From Periconia sp. R9002 (lineage: Eukaryota; Ascomycota; Dothideomycetes; Pleosporales; Periconiaceae), in assembly GCA_023627715.1 (NCBI GenBank), contig JAMAHW010000167.1, forward strand, positions 1-32,080: a stretch of DNA of 32,080 nucleotides, read 5' to 3'. The position numbers were made by a program, and so were the translations under genes. The notes below the pieces were generated by a model. It worked only from the letters and a program-made list of their open reading frames with translations. It did not search any database and had not been told where the DNA came from. Shown here one piece after another: positions 1 to 13,700 of this stretch. Position 1 is the first letter of the stretch. Each line of letters opens with the position of its first letter.

Positions 1-450
1 ATATAATAGATTCTAAATAGTAGATATTAAAAGTAGAGTAGCTCTTTAGTTAAAAGATTAAATTAATAATAAAAACTTATCTAAGGAGTGTAATATATAC
101 TTACTATATACTAATAAAATTCTTAAGCTCTATAGCTCTATAGTAATAGAGTTATAGAGATAGCTCTATATTTCTATAGTCGTAGAGCTATAGAAATGTT
201 ACGTAACCTCCTTATTACGTATTTATATTATAGTCCGCTTTAGGTCTAAGATCTTAGTCTTTATCTATATAATGCTACTTATAGTAATTATTAAAATTAC
301 ACTTACTATAAGTGCTAAAAGTAATTCTATAAGGTATAGCCATAATAGTTAGAGTAAAGTTAATAATTAAGAAGAAGTGTAAAAAAGTAGAAAGTAGAGT
401 CTTAATTATTACTCTAGGTAGTAGTATTAACTTTCTCTTACCTTACGTAG

Positions 451-467
451 TTACGTGCGCTACGTAA
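451..467. repeat. TTACGT inverted repeat inside the AT-rich block
   Basis: Arms TTACGT (451-456) and ACGTAA (462-467) flank a 5-nt spacer. A related perfect 10-bp palindrome, GTTACGTAAC, lies at 198-207. The sequence GTTACGTGA recurs at 1971-1979, right at the edge of the block. They may be remnants of transposon ends, but this is a weak inference. Confidence 0.4.
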
Positions 468-1090
468 TTTAACTTTACCTCCTTTTACCTTACTATTACT
501 TACTAAACACTCCCCCCCTTCTTAATTCTCTTACTATATTAAGAATCCTTACTATAAATACACTTTATAATACTTACCTAAAGTACCCCCTATAAGTCTA
601 GGACAGACTCACCTAAAAGAGGAGGCATTATTATAGGTTAGCTATATCTAGCCTAGACTAACTATACCTAGACTAGAGTAACTTAGTATACTCTAGACTA
701 AAGAACTCTAGTAAAAAGACTCTAAATAGTAATATTTAGAAAGTATAAAGTAGGTTAACTATAAATAGAATAGGCTAGATAAAAATAGAGTAGACTAGAC
801 GTAACTAGGGTAGACTAAACGTAACTAGAGCAGCCTAAAATAGATAAAAGTAGTAAACACTTATATAGAGAAGGGTAGGTATTCGTAGAATCCTTAGCTA
901 CTAGTACTTTTAGAATTAAGCTAGTTTAGCCTATTATCTACTATATCTACAGCCTATTTTTATAATATTACTTATTAATTAAGTAGTTAAATATATAAGT
1001 ATAGGCTACTTTCTACTATTCTCTCTTAGGTTCTATTACTATTAAGACCTCTACTTACTACTAATAGCCTACTACTAGTAAAAAAGCTAT

Positions 1091-1170
1091 CTAATAAACT
1101 AATAAACTAATAAACTAATAAACTAATAAACTAATAAACTAATAAACTAATAAACTAATAAACTAATAAG
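1091..1170. repeat. Tandem array of 8-bp unit CTAATAAA, ten copies
   Basis: Nine perfect copies of CTAATAAA are followed by a tenth with one change (CTAATAAG). The array lies inside the RIP-degraded block. It is not a telomere repeat (fungal telomeres are TTAGGG/CCCTAA). The unit contains no CpA or TpG, so it could have expanded after RIP by slippage. Confidence 0.95.
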
Positions 1171-1975
1171 CTTAAATAACTAATTAAACTAAAAATATCT
1201 AATCTATAAATATAGGCTTTAAATAATTTATTTACTATTTTTATTAGTATTAAAATAATATAAGAAAATATAATTTAGTACTTAAGTAGGCTATACTAAA
1301 ATAGAAGTATACTATATATAATAATAGGGTCTAATTATAATTACTTTAAAGCGTATATATATATAAAATATAAGCTACTATTAATTTATAAACTTTTAAA
1401 AAAGAAAGAGAAAGAGTATAAAATATTACTTATAAACTTTAAATTAAAGTAAATAAATAATTTATAAAAGAATTTAGTATACTTATATACTTTTAGCGCG
1501 TAATTATAGTACTAGGTAATAGTTTAGTATAATAAAAAAAGCCTAGTTTTTATATAAAAATAGTTTATTTTTCTAAAAACCCTTTTATATAGAATATATT
1601 TAGAAAAACTATATAGTAAAGTAGAAAAAAAATTTCTAAATAGGGCTAAAATAGAAAAGTATAGTATATAGCTAGATTAGATATAGCGTATATAATTATA
1701 TATTTAAAATTATTATTAAATAAGCTATAAAATTAGATAATATAAATATAATTTATTTTATTATAGTAGCTTTACTATAAGTACTATAAATAGAATAGAA
1801 AGAATATTAACTATCTAGAGTAATAGCTTTAAGCTCTAATAATTATTAAAAAGGTAAAAAAGTTTTATATTAGCTAATAATTAATAATTTTTAATTAATA
1901 TATTAAAATATTTTAATAAGCTTATAGAATTTAGTTATTTAGTAAAGTAAATTACCTAGTACACTAAGAAGTTAC

Positions 1976-2193
1976 GTGAGACGAAATTGGCCGACCTCGG
2001 CACAAGTTAGACACACGGGCCAAGTTTCCTTTCCTTTCCTGCGGAGCGGCGCAACGACCTCACGTTAGCTCGTTAAGCTCACGTCCATCCTCACTTTTGT
2101 CCGACGCCATTGTTTGTCCAGCGCATTTTCATCATCCTCGGGCCCTATACGCTTCGATTCCCCTCTTCTCCCTATTTCATCCACACGTACACA
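1976..2193 (+). promoter_or_regulatory. ADK1 promoter and leader next to the AT-rich block
   Basis: About 220 bp of normal-composition DNA separates the RIP-degraded block from the adenylate kinase start codon. It holds CT-rich stretches (for example 2028-2040 and 2160-2180) typical of ascomycete leaders. I see no clear TATA box. The whole core promoter must fit in this interval or use the AT-rich DNA. Confidence 0.45.
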
Positions 2194-3254
<1,061 letters not shown>

Positions 3255-3919
3255 GAAGAGATGTGTTCATAAGGGAGTGGGTTGTATTAGCTAAAAATTA
3301 GGTGCCAATGGAAACAGCATGTAGGATTAACTAAGGCATATCGTGTTGTAGAGGATCCTCGCGGCGGTCTCACTTTTGGAGATGGCATTGCACGCAAAAG
3401 TAACATACATGCTTTTTCCCGTTTTTCTATCCTCGGCTGAAGATCGTACTCATGCATATAGCTTCAACGCTCCAAACATTTGGGGTTGTCTGTACTTGTA
3501 AACCAAGGAATTTTTCCTTTATGAGGCTGGAATGAAAGTAGATACGAATTGGATTCTTTTGCCATCATCCCTATTTCTGTGGTTTCCTTTGGTCAGCACA
3601 ATGCCTCTTATCCGTCACTCAAGAAGCAGATGGAAATAAGCGGACAAGTCGCGCATATTGTGTCTTTTTTATATCATTGATTGTCTAGGCAGGAATAGCC
3701 TGTGTACTGTGGTACTATAAACCCATTCAAAAGTAAATCATGTCGTGAGATATTCCTGCCTTGTGCGGTATGCATACAGCACTTGAGTGATAACTAAACG
3801 GACACTATGTGATGGATTCTATGCCGAAAAAAATTAGGCCGATTCAATAAATTGTAAGTGAGAGGCTATATACATGAACTATGATGCCGATGTCCTGTCA
3901 ATAGCTCCAAAACAGCTAC
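3255..3919. other. Convergent intergenic region ADK1/YME2
   Basis: The 3' flanks of two genes face each other here. The sequence is moderately AT-rich with T-runs and an AATAAA at about 3845. I see no coding frame, RNA gene or repeat. Confidence 0.6.
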
Positions 3920-6652
3920 TTAATGTTCCCGACTCAATACCTTTTTGCACGCTCCCATCTCACCCTCGTACTTCTCAATAGCCTTCTGACTCTTTGCCAG
4001 CTTGGTCAGCAGATATTGTACACGACTAGCAATAAGTGCAGGTCGGCCTTCAATTCCACTCAACCTCAACAATTCTCCCTCACACTTCTCTATCGTTGCG
4101 TTCTCGACTTTGACCAACTCGTTTAGAACAGCAAGGTCGAGGCGACTTCTGAGCACTTGGTCTTCAGTGAGTCGCTTGAAAGCGGGTTGAAAGACAGGCT
4201 TGCCTGGTCTAATGAGCGAAGGCCGACCGGAAGGAGAAGACACGATGGTGATGAGTTCAGCCTGTTCAAGCGCGCGCAGTGTGCTCTCTCCGCCGTTTTT
4301 AAACGTGTCCTCCAAGAGTATTTCGTTATATCGGAGAGACTCCTTATCAGCAAGTTCCTTGACCAATAGCCATGCTTGTTCGGGAGACCAGTGGCGTGAG
4401 TCGGCGTCGTCGATGCCGAAGATGTACATTTTCAGAATCTCGGAAGCGGACTGGTCGATAATCTCATGCACAGCCTTTGTGGGCGTTTCACCGGTTTTGA
4501 TACGCCGGGCTAAGAACTCAAGATCAGTCAGACGCCCACCAAGGAGGTTAATACATGTGTCAAGTTCCTGGAGATCCGTGCGAGTTTCCGACGGATATTT
4601 TTTGGGTGGCCCATCTTTAGGCACAGGATCATCTGCTACATCAGCGTCAAGATGGCGAAGAACAAATTTCTTTGCGACTTGAGGCGAACAGTCTGAAAGA
4701 GGAATTTGGTGAAAGACACGATCGGGAAGAGCTTTTGAGAGAGATTTACTATAAGCAACGTCGTGAGTAAGAAAGACAACATGTGCAATGTTTGAAGTCA
4801 CCAGACGCGCTGCCCTTCATTCGGTTAGCATATATCATGCGGGAAATGTATTCTTCCTGCGAATCTTACCAGTCCGAGATTTTGTCGTACACTACACCTC
4901 CGTCTTGGCTCTTATGAAGGAAGTTATCGATGACGACGACGGGCCTTAGTTCTGGATGGGCTTCAAGCCATTCATCATCCTCAAGATTTGCGTCCTTGTC
5001 GTCTTTATGGCGCTGGTCAAGAGCGATTTGTCGCAATGCCGTTCCAGTCGTATTCCAAATCTTCGCGAGTTGAGAGTCAAGAGTTTCAGAAAACCCAGTT
5101 TTGATGCCTGTCGACCCAGCCGCGGCCATGTCAACCATTCCGGAAATACTATTTAACCATGAGAAGACTGGCTTGTATCCAACTCCAGCAGCGGCTGCAT
5201 TGATTGTTGCACTGTCGCCTCGAGCTTCCTGGATGGGCTTGCAGTCAATCACAAGCTTATACTTCCTGTCTTTCAAGGCTTGATCAATGACAAGCTCACG
5301 TTTTCCAGAGCCGCGAGGCCCTTGGACGATAATGAAAGTATCCGCTGTTTCCATCAGCCATGTCTTGATCTGCTCGATATTCTCCTTCCGGTCATCCCAC
5401 ACAGCTTCCATGCCATCATCCTCACGTGGCTTTCTATGCCACGGTATGAAGTTAGTTGCGTAACCCATCAACCATTTGTACCAGCTGTTTTCTTGTATAT
5501 CCAGCGCTCGGGTTATGTGCGCTTTCACGAAAAAAGTCCGGATACTGATCTCGTGTCAATAATCGTTCAACCTGTACTTCTCCATATGCGAGAGACTCAC
5601 GGATCAAAAATTGCAACAGTGATACCGGCAACAATAGCCGCTAGAACCGGAATCACAATTCTTGGATGATTGACGATCCAGTCTCTGATCCAGTGTGCCT
5701 TGATCTTACGTTCGTATTTCAGCCTGAGGCGGGTTCCTGTCCCTTCAACTGTGAAACCATGCAAGCAGTTCCTTGCCATAACGGCCGTTCGCATTTCTGC
5801 GTAATCGAGATATGCGAACTTTGGCAATACTTTTGAATCTGGAGGCTGAACGACGATATCATTCAACTTTCCGTACGGTCTGAATAACTCGTAAAGCTGC
5901 TCCTGTGAGAGTTCCATCGGCTCCACCCCAGGTTCTCGTGCTACGAATTCTACCCTCAGCCGAGGAGTGGGTAAGCGGAACAAATCTTCAACCCACGGCC
6001 GTCCCTTTACTAAGCTCACGTTCATGCCTCGCCATGGACTCCACCACGGCTTGATCGGGTTATCGTGAAGATATTGTTTGAGAACTTTCTCAACTTCAGA
6101 TGGGGAAACGTCTCCATCATGCGTGAATTTGACAAACGCCCCTCCTTCTTTTAGCCGCCACAGTGTTTCAGTGGTTTTGACAGAAATACTGGACTGCTTT
6201 GTTGCATTCTTGATAACCGTGCTCGGTTCAGTTCCTGCAATCGAAGGACTCATAAAATGGCTGAGAAATTTTGGTGTTTTCTCAGAAAGCATTAATCGGA
6301 AACCTAAGTACTTCTGAATCCTGATAGGAGAAACGTCTAAAGTAAAAATGTTATTAATCAGTCTATAAACATGGAATGATAATACACGCACTGTCGAAGA
6401 AGAGAATCCCTTCATCGGACCCAACATTGATATGTCCTGACTGATTCTCTCCAGCTTGGAAATATGAATTCCGAATGTATAGTCGTATGAATCGATAGTT
6501 CAAGACAGGCTTGGTTCTGTCTAGTGATTAGACATTACACTGGATTGATGGTTTTCGGATTTGGAGACGAACCTAGTTTGAGGCATTCCTGCTCGCACGC
6601 GCCGGACCAAGCTATTTTGGGCGGCATTATGCCACCTCGACATAGTAAACAT
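3920..6652 (-). CDS. YME2: Mitochondrial escape protein 2 (RNA12 family)
   Basis: This is an inner mitochondrial membrane protein involved in maintenance of mtDNA nucleoids and RNA processing. Exons on the minus strand: 6652-6573, 6516-6392, 6336-5601, 5544-4870, 4814-3920, giving 836 aa, close to the family length. Introns are 55-56 nt. The N-terminus (from MFTMSRWHN) is rich in Arg and lacks acids, as a mitochondrial presequence should. The conserved FFDNVSPIRIQ joins exons 2 and 3. An RRM-like domain lies at about 195-276, a single hydrophobic membrane segment at about 294-312, and a P-loop GPRGSGK at 389-395, followed by a VVVID Walker-B-like strand. The matrix side would carry the RRM; the ATPase-like part would face the intermembrane space, as in yeast Yme2. 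A start at 6427 would lose the presequence and the FFDN motif, so I rejected it. M4 (6643) is an alternative start. Confidence 0.93.
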
Positions 6653-7776
6653 ATCAGTGGCAGCTAGATTAGATGCACATACTGCCAATAGTTGTCGATC
6701 AACTTAAGGTGCAGATGCTGAGCTTTAAAAGTTGATCTTGGTTGATGACGTCGACGCGTTTCTAGCTTTGTTCTTCTAGGAAACATGGCGTCTCACGTGA
6801 CTTCACGCACACGGACCTGCACACACATCTCTCACCCAGGAGCCACATCAAAAAGCCATACATACCTACATTACGGGATTTGGCCGGTGTGGAATAGGGT
6901 GTTAACCGCACTTTTCATGTTAAAGCATTATCAAATAATCCTCTTGACGTACCTTCTATCAAACATTGAAGTGTTTTCTTCTTCGCAATTGATTGCCATG
7001 TGGTGTAATCAGTCACGGTATCAACACTGGTTTGGATCTCAGGTAACGTCCTTTGACGTACCTTCTATATACTGTTGATAGTAATTCTAAATATTACTTT
7101 GTGTTGGCTAGCTCAGTTTCTGCTAGCAATACCACGATGCGCCAAACGGTATAACTATGTGAGGACCACCTCTCCGCAGCAAAAGAAGAGGCAAATCCAC
7201 ATATTCACATTCGTTTTCCAATATGCAGTACACGTCCTGAAAATACACGTTGGATAGACTCCTTCTAGGAAAACTGCAAAATATATAGGTAGAATTTGCT
7301 GATATTACATGGCAGCGATGTTATGTGTTAGGGCGCAGCTGCATCACAATACATTTGTTATGGAGCATCTTTCAATTTGGATTTAGTTTTTGACACATAA
7401 AATAACATGGCCAAACGCACACATCCTTACATTGTCTGTTTCTACCCGTGATACGCATGTGCATTTACATCATATTGACTTTAGAAGTCAGACGTTGGAT
7501 GATAAACGAGTTCATCAATTTGTATCATTGATCAGCATCTATATGTAATGGACGAACAAGCAAGGATACATAATCTACAACGCAGATACCGTCCCGAATA
7601 GACTCCATATAAATGAAAGAGGTATCTTGCAAGTGTAGCGATCGGAAAAAAAGACTTGATCTGAAAGTTGAAAATACACGTTTCCTGAACAGATGGCTGA
7701 AACAATTCAGATCGCATATCACGTTCTCGTCATTCGTTTGTTCATATTCTCATAACCTGGTTGGGTGTTCATAATA
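6653..7776. other. Intergenic region between GLT1 3' end and YME2 5' end
   Basis: This 1.1 kb holds the YME2 promoter side (about 6653-6900) and the GLT1 3' flank. I see no credible gene: the 97-codon frame at 6785-7078 has no recognisable domain and lies in AT-leaning sequence. A 16-bp direct repeat, TTGACGTACCTTCTAT, occurs at 6944-6959 and 7053-7068. Confidence 0.55.
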
Positions 7777-10700
7777 TCAAGCGGCAGCGGCGAGCAACTC
7801 TTTAGGGGCACCTTGCTCCTTGTTGAGAACTTCATATGGTGGCCGCTTCATGATACCTCCAGTGACTGGAAGCAATGTGCCGACACCGGAAAGGAAAGAG
7901 TCGACGTCACGAGCGCACTGTCGGCCTTCATTGATACCCCTAAATATCGTTAGCACACGACCATTTATTGGCGTGGGAGCCAAAACTTACCACACAATGA
8001 GAGATTGACCACGACGACAGTCACCCGCCGCGAATACGCCTGGGAGATTGGTGTTATAGTGGCCTGGTGGAGTCTTCACATTCTTGCGCGCGTCACGCTC
8101 CACAATGTCGGCAAGGACACGCTCCTCGGGACCCAAGAAACCCATGGACAATAAAACAAGGTCAGCCGGGAAAAATTCCTCGCTGCCCTCGACTTGCTTC
8201 ATGTCCCAACCACCGGATGCCGACTTGGTCCATTCTACACGAACAGTGTTGATGCCCTTAACGTGTCCATTTCCATCGTCTACAAAATCCTTCGACATGA
8301 CGCAGTACTCACGTGGATCTTTGCCCATGTGCGTCTTGACTTCGGAATGGCCATAGTCGGTACGGTAGATCCGAGGCCATTGTGGCCATGGGTTATCACG
8401 GGCACGTTCAGGTGGTGGCTGGGGCAAAAGCTCGAAATTGACAACAGACTTGGCCCCGTGGCGGACCGAAGTGCCGATACAATCGTTACCAGTATCACCA
8501 CCGCCAATGACCACAACATGCTTGTCCTTGGCAGAGAGGTAAGCATCATCGGCAAGGTTAGAGTCGAGGAGGGACTTCGTGTTCTTGTGCAAGAATTGCA
8601 TAGCGAAATGAATTCCTTCGAGGTTTCGGTTGGGAATAGGCAAGTCACGGGCAACAGTTGCCCCAGTAGCGATGACCACGGCGTCATTGTCTCCACGGAG
8701 AGACTCCAGAGAAGGCTGACCCTCAGCACCGACAGCCACTCCCGTGACAAATGTCACACCCTCAGCGGCCAAGAAGTCGACGCGACGTTGCACAACCTTC
8801 TTATCGAGCTTCATGTTTGGAATGCCGTACATGAGAAGACCACCGATACGGTCAGCGCGCTCGTAGACAGTGATTTGATGACCACACTTGTTCAATTGAT
8901 CAGCCGCGGCAAGACCGGCAGGGCCAGAACCGATGATGGCCACTTTTTTACCAGTTCGTGTCTGCGGCGGTGTTGGTACCATCCACCCCATCTCAAACCC
9001 ACGATCAATGATAGCACATTCAATGGATTTGATACCAACAGGATCCTCGTTAATGCCGAGAACACACGCACCCTCACAGGGAGCGGGGCAGACACGGCCT
9101 GTGAACTCCGGAAAATTGTTCGTCATCAATAGGCGGTTCAATGCATCTTTCCACTGTGATCTAAATTTTCTATTAGTCAAACTCTTTTGCTATACCAGCA
9201 ATCAAATCTTACCGGAACACCAACTCATTCCATTTAGGAATGATGTTACTAATGGGGCAACCAGTGTCAGATTGGCAAAAGGGAACGCCGCAGTCCATGC
9301 AACGGGCAGTCTGGTACTTGAGCTCGTCTTCATCCAGACGCTGGGACAGTTCCTGCCAGTCACGGGTACGTGTCTTTGGGTTTCGGTACTTTTCAGAGCG
9401 TCGCTGATACTTAACGAAGCCACGAGTCTTGTCCAGAACGAGTGCCTTCTTCTTTTCGGCCTTGGCATCAGTCACACTCTCTTCAATGTCGAGAAGATCA
9501 TTCTTCTTCTTTTCCTTCACCTCTGCGTCATGCTCAGCTTTTCTAGAATCTTCGTGTGCCGAACGAACTGGGTTGCCAGGAAGGATGGGGAGTGGGTATT
9601 CCTTCTTCTTCTTCTCCGCCTCTTTGGCGGCTTCTTCCAGGAGAACGCGCTTATAATCAACCGGCATGACCTTAACGAAACGGGGCAGCGCACGATTGAA
9701 GTCAAGAAGAATGCGAGCGGCCAGTTCGGAGCCGGTGTAGTGGTGATGGTCCTCGATAAGGCCGCGCACAAAGGCAATCTCTTGAGGGTCTTCAATGCCA
9801 GATAGCTCGACCATTTCCTGGTTAACCTTCTGCTCGAAATCCTGATGGATGTCGAGGACATATGCAATACCACCAGACATACCGGCAGCGAAATTTCGAC
9901 CGGTGGAACCGAGGACAACAATGCGACCACCTGTCATGTACTCGCAACCGTGGTCACCAACGCCCTCCACAACGGCAGTTGCACCAGAGTTGCGAACCGC
10001 GAAACGCTCAGCAGCCACACCTCGGAAAAAGCAGGTCCCCTTCGTGGCACCGTATAGACAGACATTACCGATGAGAATGTTCTCTTCGGCACGATAAAGA
10101 GCAGTGCGGGGCGGGTATATAATCAACCGACCACCAGAGAGACCCTTACCGACATAGTCATTAGCATCGCCCTCAAGCTCCAAAGTAACACCGGGTGCAA
10201 GATAAGCACCGAATGATTGGCCAGCGGATCCGCGAATGTTCGCATGGATTGTGTCTTGAGGTAGACCAGCCTCGCCGTAACGTCGGCTGATCTGGTAGGA
10301 GAGTGTAGCACCGAGAGCACGATCAGTATTGACAATATCACACTCAATACGAGCTGGTAGACCCTTTTCAAGCGCAAGCTCAGACTCGGCAATAAGCTTA
10401 TTATCCAATCGAACATGGAGACGGTGATCTTGTTTGCGGACGTTGAATGTAGCGACACCTGGGCGGAGGGTATGTGCAGGTGTAAGAATCAGAGATAAAT
10501 CGATGTTTTCTGTTTTCGCGGTACGGAGGTCATCGCGCACACGGAGCACTTCGCAGTGGCCGACCATGTCGTTGACGGTGCGGAAGCCAAGCTTGGCCAT
10601 AATGGCTCGGAGTTCATTGGCGACGTAGTAGAAGAAGTTGATAACATGCTCTGGTGTACCTACGAACTTCTTTCTGAGCTCAGGATCTTGAGTGGCAATG

Positions 10701-13700
10701 CCAACAGGGCAGGTATTGAGACTAAATCAAAAGTAAGTAAAACTCATCTAGACATGTCATGGAGAATGGATGAGGAAGGGAAGGGGACGAGTAAAACTCA
10801 TCTAAACGTGACATAGAGGGTAGGGAAGAAGGAAAGGGGATAGTAAAAAGACTGACTGGCACTTCCGCATCATAATACAGCCCATGGCGATCAATGGCGT
10901 TGTAGCAAAGCCCCATTCTTCAGCACCAAGTAGACAGGCGATGGCAACATCCCGGCCGGTTCGAAGCTGGCCATCAGTTTGGACAATGACGCGACCACGA
11001 AGGTCGTTCAAAACCAAGGTTTGATGAGTCTCGGCGAGACCCAATTCCCAAGGAAGACCGGCATATTTAATACCAGTCCATCGAGAAGCTCCTGTTCCGC
11101 CATCGTGACCGGAGATCAAAATGTGATCAGCTTTGGCTTTGGCCACACCAGAGGCAACGATACCAACACCTGTCTCGGATACAAGCTTAACAGAGACTCT
11201 GGCACGGGGATTGGAGCATTTCAAATCGTAAATGAGCTGCTTCAGATCTTCAATGGAGTAGATGTCATGATGGGGAGGCGGACTGATCAGCCCAACACCA
11301 GGAGTGGAGTGGCGGGTTTTGGCAATAGATTGCGACACTTTGTGACCGGGAAGTTCACCACCTTCCCCAGGCTTGGCTCCCTGTGCCATCTTGATTTGGA
11401 GTTCGTCGGCATCGGCAAGGTAGTTGGATGTGACACCAAAGCGTCCGGAGGCAATCTGCTTGATGGCAGAACGCATAGTATCACCGTTCTCCATTCGAAG
11501 GCTTCGTTCTGGATCTTCACCACCTTCACCAGTGTTGGATTTCCCGCCTAGACGGTTCATCGCAACAGCAAGTGTCGAGTGTGACTCCATAGAGATAGAA
11601 CCGTACGACATAGCACCAGTTACGAACCTGCGAACAATATCGGTCCAAGGCTCAACCTGATCAATCGGGATGGGGGTGCGATCTTCAAAGTTAAAGTCTA
11701 GCAGACCACGAAGAGTGCAGTCTTTGATACGCTCGTACTCGGCGATTGAGTATGCCTCGTAAGACTTGTCATTCTTGGTGCGGACTGCATCTTGGATATT
11801 GGCAATCGCAGTCGGATCGTTAACATGAGGTTCACCGCCGTCCCTCCAGTGGTATTCGCCGGTTTCTGCAAGTCCAGGGACTTCAACGATAGGACGCGTA
11901 GGGAAACCCTTCTCATGGAGAGCAAAGGCATCCTGAGCAAAGTCACGGAAAGTGGCACCCTTAATTCGGGTAGCGGTACCAGTGAAGCATCGGTCAACAA
12001 CAGAGTCGTCAATACCAAGAGCCTCAAAAATCTGCGCGCCCTTGTATGATTGTAGAGTTGAAATTCCCATCTTGCTCATGACTTTTAGGATACCGCCGTC
12101 ACAAGAGTGCTTGTAGTTATCGATGAGCTGCTCCTGTGATAAATTCTTGCGAATGAGACCCTCACGGTGCATCTTGAGGATGCATTCGATGGCGAGGTAG
12201 GGGCAGATAGCATCAGCACCGTAACCTACAAGGACACACATGTGTTGGACTTCACGGGCCTCTGCAGTCTCAACGACAAGGGCAACCCGAGATCGCCACT
12301 TGTTGCGGACCAGGTGATGATGAACCATACCGGTAGCAAGGCAAGCGGAGACGGCAACGCGGTCAGCGGATGTGGCGCGGTCAGAAAGCACAAGGATGTT
12401 GTCACCACTGTCAATACATGCGGTAGCACCATCACAGATGCGATCGAGAGCGTCAATATATCCCTGGATGCCTTCACTCTTGGGGAAGGTGATGTCGATA
12501 GTCTTGACTGTCCATTCAGGGTAGAGGGTGTGCGTATTGACCAGGGCTGTATATTCTTCCAAGGACAGAATAGGTGAGGGCAGCAACAACCGCCCGCACT
12601 GTGACTCGTCCATCTCTAGGAGGTTACCCTGAGGGCCAACATAGGCTTCCAATGACATCACTATGGCCTCGCGAATGGGATCAATTGGGGGGTTTGTGAC
12701 CTGGGCGAACAATTGACGGAAGTACTCATACATGAGACGAGGTTGCTGTGCCAAGCACGCAAGAGGCGCATCGTTACCCATAGAGCCGAGGGCTTCCTTG
12801 GAATCAGCGGCCATGGGAGCCAGGAGTAGGGTGACCTGCTCCAAAGAATATCCAAAAGCCTTTAAACGAGGATCTTCGTGGACGCGAGCCTCTGTAAGTG
12901 CGTGAGTAAGATTCACACCCTTTCCGGCGACTTGTTTCTTGATCTTAGGCAGGGTCAATAGGTTCTTGTCGACCCACGAACGGAAGTCGAAACGAGCCGA
13001 AACCGTGCTCTTCAACTCGGTATCGTCAACAATGCGACCGGCAACAGTGTCAACAAGCAACATACGCCCAGGCTGCAGACGGCCTTTTTGGACCACTCGT
13101 TCGGGGTCGATGGAGATGGTTCCGACCTCAGATGCGCATACGATCCGGTCGTCATCAGTGACATAGTAACGACAAGGACGCAGACCATTCCGATCCAGGT
13201 TGGCACCGCAGTATCGTCCGTCAGAGAAAGTGAACAAGGCCGGGCCATCCCAAGGCTCCATCATGCAAGCTGCCCATTCATAGAAAGCTTGCTTGGCGGG
13301 ATCCATGGAGTGGTTGCCCTGCCAAGCTTCAGGAACCATGAGCATAACTGCTTCTGGCAAAGAGAGCACACCGTTGATGGTGAGAAGCTCCAGTACGTTG
13401 TCGAAGGCGGCAGAATCGGATCCTCCATCCTCAACAATCGGGTACAGAAGGTCGAGATCGTCGCCGAACAAGTCTGATTTCATCACACCTTCCCGGGCTC
13501 GCATCCAGTTCTTGTTGCCTCGCAGTGTGTTGATCTCACCATTATGAGCTGCCCATCGCAAGGGCTGTGCACGATCCCAACTGGGGAATGTGTTAGTGGA
13601 AAAACGAGAGTGGACGAGGGCGAAGTGGCCCTCGTAATCGACGGAAACCAAATCGTGATAGTATTCGTAAACCTGCACGGGAGCAAGTTGTCCCTTGTAA

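Larger units (their letters stand above)
1..1970. repeat. AT-rich RIP-degraded repeat block
   Basis: This block is extremely AT-rich and dominated by TA steps. By eye, bases 1-300 contain no CpA and only three TpG, while TpA is everywhere. That is the expected result of repeat-induced point mutation, which turns CpA into TpA on both strands of repeated DNA. No open frame of useful length survives. The composition changes abruptly to normal gene-rich DNA around 1970-1985. The likely origin is one or more dead transposable elements; the family cannot be recognised from the sequence. Short palindromes with a TTACGT core persist inside (198-207, 451-467). The assignment to RIP is strong; the parent element is unknown. 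Confidence 0.88.

Noticed and set aside
1091..1170. Telomeric or CRISPR-like array
   Set aside because: The unit is CTAATAAA without spacers; it is neither a TTAGGG telomere nor a repeat-spacer array, and the organism is a eukaryote.
5597..6427. YME2 starting at 6427
   Set aside because: That frame reads through an intron; splicing at 6391/6337 restores the conserved FFDNVSPIRIQ and an upstream mitochondrial presequence.
6785..7078. 97-codon open frame in the YME2/GLT1 gap
   Set aside because: No recognisable motif, AT-leaning sequence, and no conserved-looking composition.
8194..9132. 312-codon open frame on the plus strand
   Set aside because: Fully antisense to well-supported GLT1 exons; a by-product of codon bias. 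The same holds for 8933-9805.
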